64,000 bases of DNA from Lumbricus rubellus (GCA_945859605.1 OX243819.1:2638754-2702753), one strand, 5' to 3'. Shown: positions 34,087-44,510, counted from the stretch's first letter. Notes: generated by a model from the sequence alone, not told the origin. Program-made: numbers and translations.

Positions 34087-35367
34087 AAAATTAATGTCGA
34101 CTACAGCAACTTGTTGATTTTTTTTAAAAGTCTGAAACTTATTTCTGTAAACGTTAACTAAAGAAGTTCATGTATGCCTATGTGCGATGCGGCAACATAA
34201 GTTTTAAAAAGTAACTCGCGATAGGGCTAGGCTGCATAGATGTCTGTACGCTCTAAACCAGGATATCAATACATTGGAGTCTATTTATATCACCAAATTT
34301 AGGTCAGCGCCTCATCCAAACGTAGGCCTAATGTTTGTATTTCAGTGGACCAGTTGTCGGTGGACGAGTTGTCGTTGGACGAGTTGTCGAGACACCGGTC
34401 AGGTGAAGTCAGCCAAAGTGACTAACATTAAGTACGTATCGAATGTGATATGGTCATGCACATTGGCCAGACCCAGATGATACCTTGAAGTTTTTAACAA
34501 TAAATCTATTAAGTTATTGTCACTTAGGCCTACTGATGTCCCTCGTCCCTTCGTCCCTATATTATATAGGGACGAAGGGACGAGGGACGTAAGCTATTAG
34601 GCCCTACTCTTTCCACGTAGCCTACTAAACCATTCTGAGATCCAAGCTGATGAAACCCAAAATGAAACGCATAGATTCTACTCTACAGCCCCTGGGTTGC
34701 ATTGTTGAATTTTGATATGCCCTAAAGGGCATAGTACAATTAGCATTAATATGGCATCAATATTACATTAATTTAATAATTTTATAATTGCAAATTAATG
34801 CTGTTAATGGAAAATTAAAGCTATGAAGTTTCTTGGTTGTTCATATTTTCTTCTTCGATGGCCAGCATTTGGGATGGTCCAGGATATAACCGGTTTAGTT
34901 TGCATGCAGGTGTAGGCTACAGAGCTAGCAGTTATAAATTGGCTTCTGCATAATTATGGCACTGTCTTGCAGTAGAACAGCAGTAGCCTACAATACGGCA
35001 TACATCAACATCCTATTTGAATCAATTAGGAATAATTATATCATCTGACGCTCAGTTACCTCACACTGGGTTAGTTCAGACTCAATAATTTTATGTTCGA
35101 CAGAATCCGTTTGTCGTAAAGTGTTTGTAAGTTCTGAAGACGTCGTAATTGGTCTTTTCCATGTAGGACTAGGTCTAACGTAGGCGACATTGTAGCCTAA
35201 ATGTAGGCCTACGTTGTTCATGGTTTGCTTAGATGTTAAGCTTACACTCAATTGATGTACAGTCACATTAGATCTACATGTAGGCCCTATTATAGATATG
35301 CAGGTTAAACCGTTAGTTTACGGTACGTTGCTAAACTATAGGCTAGGTCTATTTAACAAGAACGTAG
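34087..35367. other. Upstream and intergenic region of copy B
   Basis: No gene. Contains a 15-base repeat (GTGGAC.AGTTGTCG, three copies, 34345-34393), the perfect hairpin at 34538 and stretches matching 21720-22420. Ends at the LTR element 2 insertion point. Confidence 0.4.
34538..34588. other. Perfect 24-bp hairpin
   Basis: 24-base arms with a three-base TTA loop, no mismatches (GTCCCTCGTCCCTTCGTCCC..). Not present in copy A. Small foldback element or recent palindromic insertion; no sign of transcription. Confidence 0.7.
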
Positions 35368-35393
35368 TGTAACGTTTGGTCCCCGGCGGCCGG

Positions 35394-37536
35394 TGTCATG
35401 CGAAAAACTATCCGGTAACAAAAAGTATCCGAAAACTTCTGTCATTGGTTCACGTGACATATGACGTCAGATAGCAACGTTGGACGCCTCAGCTTCGTTT
35501 TCGTTGACAAAAATGATCCGGGCTGATTGTATTTGATTGCGGGAAACAAAATGCGGGATCTTTATAAATAAATATTACATAATTAGGCCTACAAATCCTT
35601 CTATCTTTAGTCTAGTTATATTTATCATGAACGAGACATTATTGTAGGCTAATCTTATTGCGTTGCAATGTCTCCGAAAATTTGGTCGGAACTTCTGAAG
35701 ATTAGGCCGATGTAACCTGTGATCCCTGATGTGTGTCAAGTTAGCAGGCATATTTAGATTGAGATTCGCCACACATATTCGTTTCAGGTGTGACTTCCCA
35801 AAAAAGCACAAAAAGTCAGGCACGAGCGAACTGGCAATAATTTCACTTGTTAGTTGGTAGCTTCACATATTTAGACCCTATCCATCCCATAAGTTGCCAT
35901 AACGCTTAACAGGTCTTATTAACCGCTCTTATTCGATTTAAATCCATATAAGACTTATCTAATCTTACACGCTCTTCATATTTTCATTTAGGCGTCTCAG
36001 GGCTATTCGGCGTTCTGTTTCGTCTTCTGTTTTTACCACTTTGGTTCATGCTTTCGTTTGCTCCCGAATTGATTAGCCTACTGTAATTCTCTTTTAATTG
36101 GCCTGCCTAAGGTTCGTCTTTCACCTTTACAGTCGGTCCTAAATGCTGCTGAAATATTTCGATCCTAAACTCAACTTAACATCATACGAGAAACTTTTCG
36201 GCTGTTACAGTAGCCTAGGCCTACTCTTATGGAGTTCATTCGTTTGTCACTCGTGTTATTTTTTGGCGGCGTTATCACTTTCAGATCACTTTGTTTGCTG
36301 TTAACATCATAGGCCGCACGCTTTTGTGCAAGACATTGTCTTGTTAAAGCGTGTTATAAATAATAAATTGTATTGTATTGTAGCCTAATTGATTCAAAAA
36401 TACTCCCATTTCCATTTGTTTCTTGATCCATTATCATTTATCATATTACATGTATAATGAAGATTTTTTTCCTTCTTAAATAGCGGGATCACTCCCTTCA
36501 GGTAGCCTATTGCTCCCTACATTTCACAGTTTGGAAGGCTACAATAGGAACAATAATGATTTAAACGCAATCGTGACTATATTGTTCTGGGTAGTGCTGA
36601 TGGTGCTTAATATGCCCTATTAAGCGCTATGGGATGGATAGAGTCCAAATATTATGTGAGTTTACCAAGTGAAATCACCAGTTCGAGCGTGCCTGGCGTT
36701 TGTGCCTTCTTGGGGGGAGGTCACCCGCGAATCGATATGGTAGGCGAATCTTACTCCCCAATATGTTTGCTAACTTGACACACATTGATACCTGGTTTTA
36801 AGTCTACAGCGGAATAGTAGAGCAACCATAACGTGGTAAACAGTGTTAAATAATTGCCAGATTTACGAGTTGATGGACAAGAACCGATCGAGAGTTCAAG
36901 TCGTTTTGATGATGGATGATCAAGGTGATTTTAGTTAGCTGCAGCTGTTTCTATTCACAGAATCTGCAGAGATGTATTATTAGCCTATATAAGGCAATAT
37001 TTGCAGTTTAACCTCACTTGTGGTAACAAAACTCACTAGCGACACCCTCCTATTTTATTTAGGCATGGGACTGGCATTTGCAGAGTGCAACCAGTGACGG
37101 AGTTAGACAGATGTATTTGAAAAGCATTGTAAAATTTTTAAGTGTTTATCGTAAGACACCCTATTTTCTTGCATGAAGTTCCTTAATAAAGGATCCAATT
37201 TCTTAAACGGCTTTTCCATTCTAAAAATAGAAAATCAGTTTCTACTGACTCAACACCGCTTCGTTCATAAGAATCACGTTTTTTACCAGAATTAACTTGC
37301 ACACTCGCAATGACACTAGCCCATTATATCACTTACATGCATGTATCACAATAGTTCGTTGCATACCGAGAAATATGCTTCATGAAGCGAATTATTCCTA
37401 ATAAACGTCGAAAAGCAACCCGGATAGTTTTTGTCAACGGATTGTTTTTCGCACGTAAGTCGTGCGAAATTGTATCCTGACAACGAAGTGGGCGTGGCCG
37501 GATAGTTTTTGTTGCCGGATAGTTTTTCGCATGACA
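35394..37536. mobile_element. 2.1 kb non-autonomous DNA transposon with CCGG target duplication
   Basis: Inverted ends TGTCATGCGAAAAACTATCC match in reverse at the right end for at least 35 bases. Flanked by CCGG (35390-35393 and 37537-37540). The undisturbed 3' LTR shows a single CCGG there, proving the insertion. No transposase frame. The subterminal motif CGGATAGTTTTTG repeats near 37420-37520. Superfamily not assigned. Confidence 0.8.
35985..36385 (+). mobile_element. Old LINE fragment inside the CCGG element
   Basis: The plus strand encodes LRAIRRSVSSSVFTTLVHAF then CSRID and, after a 5-base TAGCC insertion at 36074-36080, continues CNSLLIGLP-like. It matches the LINE frame at 44575-46157. 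An ATTGT-type tail ends it near 36385. Confidence 0.6.
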
Positions 37537-37830
37537 CCGGCCTAAAGTTATCCGCTTAATTTTGGTGCGCGCCCGAAGATAATTATTTTTGGCCTACAAA
37601 TGTAAGTTCGATTACGTAAGGGCTAATAATAGCTCGGGATGCACGTAGCTTGCGCTTTCGCGATAGAATGAGGTCGGTGATGCCAATCAGGAGGTTTCCC
37701 TCCTGTCACGTGACCGTTTTGGCGTCGTCCTAGTTAGTTCTGTGTTGGCCGTTGAAGAAGGAAAACTGTTGAGTGGGAACCGAACCCAGATAAGTCCTCA
37801 AGGGGGGCTGTCGTCGTCCAACAAACGACC

Positions 37831-39837
37831 GTGCGACCATGTCCAGCCATCACTCGTCCATCTCCTGGTGTAGAATTTGGTAATGAGACCCAATTCCCAA
37901 CGGAAGTGAGAACAGCAGTTACTGATCGGTCCAGCGAAGAAGGGTATCTTTCCTTAGAACCTGGGATTAGGTTTTCCCTGTCCGAGGACCTGGCAAGATA
38001 TACCATTCCCCAACATTTAGCCCTCTCGCGGGTGGTCCAGTCCGGAAATCCTGGAAGTCAAGAACCAGAATCAAGAATAGGCGGCCACTTAGCGAGTGAG
38101 TACGGCGCTACAATTGGTACCAGAAGTGGGGTGGAAATTGAGGTCATTCCAAGGTCAAGGACAGAGAAAGAAATGGGAAGATGGAAGAGAAAAGGTCTGG
38201 AAGAGAAAATAAACTTTTCTAGTGATAAAATGTCAGAATATGAAACTCCTGTTGAGTACTATGGAGCTAGACCGAAAATGTCTGAAATGTTAAATACACA
38301 AACTAGACTAGGTGAAAAGAAAATTATGCAAGAACCGATAAAATCTGTCTGTCTTAGCGACACAAATTTTAATGTGAATGGTAATGACTTTGAGACTTAC
38401 CTGCGGCCATTGCATGAATTAAATCGAGACCTGTTGTCGAGAGGGATGGAAGAAGAGGTGTTTAAGATGAAATATAACTCTAAGTTTTTAGTTTCAGATA
38501 AAACATCTTGTGGTCCCTTGACATCCAGTCATTATCATCTGCCGACTGTGAGTGCACATCCCAGTCGTCTACCACCTGGACATTCTTGGGCTACCACCGT
38601 TCCCTACACAACAGCGGAACAAGAATTCCTGTTGAAGAAAAATTCGCCGGCTGTGAAAGAATTGCTACCATCAACAATTACTGTCGCTGCTGTGGGAATT
38701 CCTCAAATCGACTCAAGGTATTCAGAACTTAATTCAGCTTCTGTGCCAGAAACTGTAATCAATTGGTCGACTTCAAGAACTTTACCCGGAAGAACTGTGG
38801 CTTCGGTGAATGAATCCAGAATTGATGTTGCTTCGTTGAAACCGCAGAAACCAAGACAGTTTACTACGTGTTCACTGGTGGAACCTGTGGATCAGTTGCT
38901 ACATGAATTCAATTCTGAAGCTGTTGTCACTTGTTCTGACTTGGTTAGTCGTCGGAAGGTGAGACATGTAAAAGGAAATAACGACGCGTATCTGAGTGTA
39001 ACTGTGAAAGGAAAGAATTTGTCAGCATTACTTGACACAGGATGTGAACTGACTTTGTGTCCCGCGGCGCTGATTGATCCGACTGAACTTTGTGGGTCTA
39101 CTCAACTGATGAAAGCGGCCAATGGGTCTGCTATTCAGGTGCTGGGAGAGACAATGCTGAAGTTGAAAATCGAGGGACGGCCGTTTGAGATTCCCTGTCT
39201 GGTGACCCGACAGGTATCCAAGTTTATTCTGGGCTTATCATGGATGAAGAAGGAGAATGTCCTGTGGCACATTGGCCGCAATGGGGTAATCGTCAGAAAT
39301 CATCGGTTTACCGTGCGCTGCAGATCTCGCCCGGAGTGTACTCGGGTCATCATTGTGTCCGACAATACTAGGAATGCTCCACTGAGCAGTAAAGCCTTTT
39401 CCATTGCCAGGAACAGTGAAACGGAGAGCAGAGCTTCGGAACCGAAATGTTTTCAGAAAGATACCGACGAACAGTCGAGATCAGCAAACTTAGTGGTTGC
39501 TCGGTCGTTGGAGACTCTACCCCCTTTCTTCACTTCTTCGGTGGTAGCCCAGGATCGCCATCAACCGGATGTGCACTCATCAGCCAGACTCACGGTTTCC
39601 CCTTTCGCTTCTGTACCTCCTCGTGCCTCAATCGCTGCCCGAGTTCATAATCAGGAAAATATGGTTTCTACGACCAACCGCTTCTTGTTGGGAGCGCTAT
39701 GTGCCTCCGTGGAGTCGGGTTCGAGCGATGTGCATGCTGTCAATGTTGTGTCAAATGTTGATGATTCTTTTGTGAATAAAGCCATGCATAATATTGAAAT
39801 TTCCCCAGAAATTTGTCTAGCGGCGAAGACCCACTAG
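37831..39837 (+). CDS. gag-protease ORF of LTR element 2
   Basis: A 668-codon frame beginning inside the 5' LTR and crossing the primer site (38113 onward). Residues about 95-330 are gag-like without a recognised fold and without CCHC knuckles. A complete retropepsin core lies at about 385-500: SALLDTGCELTLCP with the catalytic DTG, then ILGLSWMKKENVLWHIGRN. Aspartic proteases of this type cut gag polyproteins as dimers. The frame ends about 170 residues later without RT, RNase H or integrase, so the element depends on a partner. Protease and flanks are clearly related to element 1. Confidence 0.75.
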   Translation: MRPCPAITRPSPGVEFGNETQFPTEVRTAVTDRSSEEGYLSLEPGIRFSLSEDLARYTIPQHLALSRVVQSGNPGSQEPESRIGGHLASEYGATIGTRSGVEIEVIPRSRTEKEMGRWKRKGLEEKINFSSDKMSEYETPVEYYGARPKMSEMLNTQTRLGEKKIMQEPIKSVCLSDTNFNVNGNDFETYLRPLHELNRDLLSRGMEEEVFKMKYNSKFLVSDKTSCGPLTSSHYHLPTVSAHPSRLPPGHSWATTVPYTTAEQEFLLKKNSPAVKELLPSTITVAAVGIPQIDSRYSELNSASVPETVINWSTSRTLPGRTVASVNESRIDVASLKPQKPRQFTTCSLVEPVDQLLHEFNSEAVVTCSDLVSRRKVRHVKGNNDAYLSVTVKGKNLSALLDTGCELTLCPAALIDPTELCGSTQLMKAANGSAIQVLGETMLKLKIEGRPFEIPCLVTRQVSKFILGLSWMKKENVLWHIGRNGVIVRNHRFTVRCRSRPECTRVIIVSDNTRNAPLSSKAFSIARNSETESRASEPKCFQKDTDEQSRSANLVVARSLETLPPFFTSSVVAQDRHQPDVHSSARLTVSPFASVPPRASIAARVHNQENMVSTTNRFLLGALCASVESGSSDVHAVNVVSNVDDSFVNKAMHNIEISPEICLAAKTH

Positions 39838-40765
39838 GTGCGGGATCGGGCATAGGGAGTAAGGTAGAGTGAGGTGGTGCGCTACAGGTTAAACCCTTTG
39901 TGTTTCTCCTTGTGTATTAAATTTTTGTAGAGCGCTCTTATTGCATGTGTTGCAATTGTCTTAGTGGTACGGGTGTCAGAGCATGATTTTTGTGATCAGA
40001 AGACTTTCTCTTGTAAGCGGCTCTGAGCAGTTGATGATATAGCACTGTGTGTCAATCTTATAACTATTGTTTATCTGATGTTATTGTAAGATAGATATCC
40101 CGGAACTTTTATACCCGTGGGGCCCCGGAGGTGGAGTGAGAAGAACCGAACTTTATAGAGGTCTCCTCCGAAGAACCCTCGGGGGTCGTAAGCCCAAACC
40201 CATCGATCTGTATTATGGTAGAAACAGATGGTAGGGGGAGTTTGGAAGTGAGAGAAGAGGAGGGAGGTCCTTCTCTGTCGGGACTTAAACTGGGAAGTGG
40301 TTGAGCAGTTACTACATTTCCACTGAAGGGATCTATTTTAGTTTGACTGTGTCCAGCTTGAGGAAATGTGAGAGACCACTCCGGCACTTCTACCTGAGAT
40401 AGATGTGATTCCAGTAGTGGCAGCCTCTGTGCAAACCACGGCCAGTATTTCCCGGATCATGGATAATGTTGCTAAGTGGCGTGAGCAGGTTAAGGATCTA
40501 ACTCCTGACTTTGTGTCTATTGCGAGGAAGGGGACCAGTTTACAATAAAGAAAGTCCCTTGGTTTTGGCCAACTTTGTTGTAAAAATTGGACATCTGCCT
40601 AATTGTGCTAACAATTGATACATGTCTTGTAATGATTCACTGGCTTGTACTATCGTGGCGATTTGTAAACGTTTCGTGTTTGTATTAGTTAAGAATTAAG
40701 CGATAATTAAGTTTCGATTGTATTCAATCTCAGTGACACCAAAATTTTTTGGTTCTGAAAAATTT
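39838..40765 (+). other. Non-coding 3' internal region of LTR element 2
   Basis: No RT, integrase or envelope coding recognised. A 92-codon minus frame at 40109-40387 matches nothing and is probably chance in GA-rich sequence. Confidence 0.55.
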
Positions 40766-40784
40766 TAAAATTTGGGGGGAAGAG
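40766..40784 (+). other. Polypurine tract of LTR element 2
   Basis: AAAATTTGGGGGGAAGAG immediately before the 3' LTR start. Confidence 0.7.
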
Positions 40785-41383
40785 TGTAACGTTTGGTCCC
40801 CGGCGGCCGGCCTAAAGTTATCCGCTTAATTTTGGTGCGCGCCCGAAGATAATTATTTTTGGCCTAAGTTCGATTACGTAAGGGCTAATAATAGCTCGGG
40901 ATGCACGTAGCTTGCGCTTTCGCGGTAGAATGAGGTCGGTGATGAATTTCTGGCCAATCAGGAGGTTTCCCTCCTGTCACGTGACCGTTTTGGCGTCGTC
41001 CTAGTTAGTTCTGTGTTGGCCGTTGAAGAAGGAAAACTGTTGAGTGGGAACCGAACCCAGATAAGTCCTCAAGGGGGGCTGTCGTCGTCCAACAAACGAC
41101 CGTGCGACCATGTCCAGCCATCACTCGTCCATCTCCTGGTGTAGAATTTGGTAATGAGACCCAATTCCCAACGGAAGTGAGAACAGCAGTTACTGATCGG
41201 TCCAGCGAAGAAGGGTATCTTTCCTTAGAACCTGGGATTAGGTTTTCCCTGTCCGAGGACCTGGCAAGATATACCATTCCCCAACAGTTAGCCCTCTCGC
41301 GGGTGGTTCAGTCCGGAAATCCTGGAAGTCAAGAACCAGAATCAAGAGTAGGCGGCCACCTAGCGAGTGAGTACGGCGCTACA
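40785..41383 (+). repeat. 3' LTR of LTR element 2
   Basis: 599 bp, TGTAACG...GCTACA, followed by target duplication GTAG. It carries the start of the gag frame (ATG 41102), which runs on into flanking DNA to 41653 with no meaning there. One difference from the 5' LTR is an 8-base CAAATGTA present only in the 5' copy (near 37598). Confidence 0.85.
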
Positions 41384-41589
41384 GTAGCATACGTTCCCAA
41401 CTTATTAACTACTATAATTATCAGAAAATTTCTTCCAATGCTGAGTGACTCTGTTGGGGGGGGGCGTTATATCGGGAAAGGAGACCTAGACTATATCGCG
41501 ACACCGGCGGCCAAGACAGAACCAAAGCGAACACAAGTTGACTCGATGATCAAGGTAAAGCTCATACTTTCCGTGAGGTTTCTTCTTCT

Positions 41590-41949
41590 CATAGGCGTAG
41601 GAGACGGGGGTCCAGGGGGGGCAAATGCCCCCCCAAATTTCGGGCAAGTCTGATTTTTCGGGCAAGCAGACCCGAAAAAAAAAAAGTTTTTTTTCAAAAA
41701 ATGTACTTTTTTATTTTTCCGGGTCTTTTTGCCCGAAAAGTCAGACTTGCCCGAAAAAAAGGTCGTCAGGCAAAAAGTTACGGGAAATTTCAGAAGATTT
41801 CGGCCGGATGACTATAAAAAGGTCGTCAGAATTTTCGGGCAAACGTAACGGAAATTTTTCTTAAGATTTCGGACGGACGAAAAAAAATTTTTCGGGCAAA
41901 AGTCTCATTTTTGCCCCCCCCCAACGCTGAAATGTCCCCTACGCCTATG
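41590..41949. mobile_element. hAT-type MITE (CATAGGCGTAGG ends)
   Basis: Ends CATAGGCGTAGGAGACGG and (reverse) CATAGGCGTAGGGGAC, flanked by exact 8-base duplication CTTCTTCT (41582-41589 and 41950-41957). Copy A is empty at 22845-22860. The interior holds GGGCAA and hairpin units GATGAC...GTCGTC (41807-41827). Confidence 0.85.
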
Positions 41950-43072
41950 CTTCTTCTTTTGTTCTTCACGTGGTTTATTTCTACAGTTCCACTACCTCCA
42001 GCGCCTTGTATGACGCTGCATCATCGTCTAAATAAATTCATGATTATTGATTGTTCAATGTTCATTCGAAGTCGTTTATCAAGATTAGAAAAATTTTGGA
42101 AAATCTCACATGGATGTAGCTGAGACAATACGATAATAAATATAATTTATTTTACTATTACAATGTGGAATAGATATGCTATCCTTTACTTGCCGACCAA
42201 TTTCAAATCCCATTTTGACTCACAACAAATTTGAGTAGGCTACCACTGTTTGCGCCAGATGCACAAGAGCACAGGCTAAAATGAGTTAAGATTGTAACTG
42301 TCATACTGATTAAACCCAATTAAAATGAATCGATTTATTGGTTCTCTGATCTTTGTTTAATTAATCAATCAATCAATCAATCAATCGATCGATTAATTTA
42401 TCAGTCGACCGAACAAATTATTATTTGGATCGATCAACTATAGAGTAGTAGCCTACGTAATGAATACTTCGTCTCCCTAGAGTGCAATGGTTCTAACTCC
42501 AATGCATTTAGAGTTAGCACCATTGCACTCTAAACACACGACTTGTTGAAGTTGGACACATAGGTCTAAGGATAAAGACCGGACTTGCGTCATTAAGCAC
42601 CACTGAGCGGTTGGGCGGTGATCTGATCGTGTGTCACTATTTTTGCAGGTTGATGCAACGTGGTCCGGAGACTCTGATTGCTATAATAACCTAACGGTAA
42701 CCATCTGTTATACTTGGATGGAAATAAATCGGAACATGGTCGATGTGTGTAGGTCTAGGTGAGCTCGCCACCTGTATAGAACCTAGTTTTATGCGCATTG
42801 TTTGCTCAACAATAAAGTTTCTGCTCATTTTTTTATCGTTCAAGCAACCAAGCGTCGAGAGCGGTTCATGAAATGTTCTTGTATGCTAAGTGGTGTTGTA
42901 AACATTTTCAATGTGTTATGACTTGATCGTTCGCTCGCCCTTTGGACCCGAGCCTTTCAAACTGATCAGTCTTGAAATGTAGCGGACAGCAAGGCATCGC
43001 GATTTCTCCGTTTCAACAGAATTTCTCTTATGAAACGTGCGCTAGCTGCTTAAGCAGAGGTGCTGCTTTGAA
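41950..43072. other. Intergenic end of copy B
   Basis: Aligns with 22860-24270. No gene. Carries the 53-base hairpin at 42479 and an ATCA run near 42362. Confidence 0.4.
42479..42531. other. 21-bp hairpin with 11-base loop
   Basis: Arms 42479-42499 and 42511-42531 pair at 20 of 21 positions. Present only in copy B. The right arm contains CATTGCACT, the seed region of the miR-25/92 family, but the stem ends inside it, so I treat this as coincidence. Confidence 0.5.
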
Positions 43073-43145
43073 ATGTTCCTACGTTGTATTCATCTTCAAA
43101 CCGTTTTGGTCATCGTCGCCTCATTCGTTCTGAGGACAGTCAACA
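43073..43145 (+). CDS. Signal-peptide exon of Ig-type gene
   Basis: ATG at 43073 encodes MFLRCIHLQTVLVIVASFVL then RTVN, a signal peptide, ending at donor ACA|GTAAGT in phase 1. The next recognised exon (48314) begins with the two bases needed to complete the codon, giving an in-frame join. The intron would be about 5.2 kb and is filled with transposons. This copy, unlike the one at 24275, is therefore compatible with the Ig exon. Confidence 0.6.
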
Positions 43146-43740
43146 GTAAGTTGTCCTTTGCATTATTAATAATAATAGTATAGATCGGACAAAAGAGATC
43201 ACACGGCGCAGGTATGAGGACATCACTTCTTGTGATGTAAGCTGCGCAGGTAGGCTTCTGTCATTTGCCAAGGACTTCCGGATCAAGGAAACTTAGATAA
43301 GTTTCAATATCATATTGAACTAGAAAGAGAAATGATTATCCTTAATGGAATACTGATTATTTTACAAAGAAACCCGATGACTAAGTTAGTTTGGACAAAT
43401 AACTTAACCTTTACTAAAGCCCGACTTAACTTTGGCTTGACAAAGCTTTCGTCAATGAACTGGTGCTTTGCGCTGGCTTCAGAGTGCTAAGAGTAGCGCT
43501 TTACATGTAGAAATTTTAAGTTGAACCACAGAGCAGTCTTCAAATGACGTTATGACATTTGTTACTGTTCATTATACTCACAGCTGGATACAGACATAGC
43601 CTACATGTACCAGACCTGACATTGCATTAGCTTTCACTGTGTTTTACCTGGTCCAACAACGACGTCGTTGGAACTTGCTGGAGACAACGGATTCTTTTGA
43701 AAAAGATGGTGTACACAGTCATAAATAAGGAATAGGCCTA

Positions 43741-43905
43741 ACTTAGTTGTAAAAATAATACTAAAAATTAATTATAATAAAAATAACCACACACAACTTA
43801 GTAGTAAAAATAATACTAAAAATTAATTATAATAAAAATAACCTCACACAACTTAGTAGTAAAAATAATACTAAAAATTAATTATGATAAAAATAACCAC
43901 ACACC
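43741..43905. repeat. 55-bp tandem repeat, three copies
   Basis: Three near-identical AT-rich units starting ACTTAGTAGTAAAAATAATAC at 43741, 43796 and 43851. Confidence 0.9.
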
Positions 43906-44452
43906 TTTCCAACGAATCTCAATCTCTGGACATACGCAAGGATGTAGCCTATAACACCGTTGCATTTCGAGGCACATTAGCACAGTTGTTCTAGGACGAG
44001 GACCACGCACTCCAGAACAAAGCGAATTTCCTGTAGTTTCTTGTGTAGAAGTGTTTCGTTTAACAAAAATTAATGATACTGGTCTAATAATAATAATTTA
44101 AAAAATCAGTAATAACAACAATGACAATTTCTGAGGCGCGTAACACAGTTACAAATACTATATAAATTTATGTGATTGATTGATTGATTGATTGGCTGGT
44201 CTCACTAAGGCCTACCACTCACAAGCTAAGCAGCAAAGATGATGAACAAAGAATCATTGCCATGGTCATGATTAATTTTTGTTTTTATCCGGAGAAACCA
44301 CCAATCACTTCTGTTTAGAACATCTAAAGCCACAGAGACATTAGCACAGATCAATGCATTAGAATAATCGTGATCGCAATTGTAATCTCCAAGTTTCTAA
44401 AGTGCCGCTCGAAAGCCAAGCGCGGGTCACCGGCTTATTCACGAGCGCAGCT
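43906..44452. other. Intron with LINE tail fragment
   Basis: No exon seen. 44385-44450 matches the LINE end near 28495-28560. Confidence 0.4.
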
Positions 44453-44510
44453 GTCGATCCCCTGTCATGCAACGCATGATTATTATGTTTCGTAAGCTTA
44501 CTATTTAGAT

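Larger units (their letters stand above)
35368..38112 (+). repeat. 5' LTR of LTR element 2, split by a DNA transposon
   Basis: TGTAACGTTTGGTCC... to GGCGCTACA. Removing the nested element (35394-37536 plus its 4-base duplication) leaves about 598 bp, matching the 599 bp 3' LTR at 40785-41383 with few differences. Flanked by the 4-base target duplication GTAG (35364-35367 and 41384-41387). Copy A keeps the uninterrupted site at about 22400-22425. Confidence 0.85.
24720..43220. repeat. Segmental tandem duplication, copy B
   Basis: Same order and orientation as copy A. B-specific insertions are the LINE at 26222, a LINE fragment at 28490, the mariner element at 32467, LTR element 2 at 35368 and the MITE at 41590. 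For several of these copy A shows the empty site. Confidence 0.85.

Noticed and set aside
40109..40387. Antisense 92-codon gene in LTR element 2
   Set aside because: Composition follows the purine-rich plus strand; no similarity recognised.
42479..42531. miR-25/92-type microRNA precursor
   Set aside because: The ATTGCACT seed is in the 3' arm, but the stem ends inside it and the remaining mature sequence does not match; the hairpin is missing from the duplicate copy.
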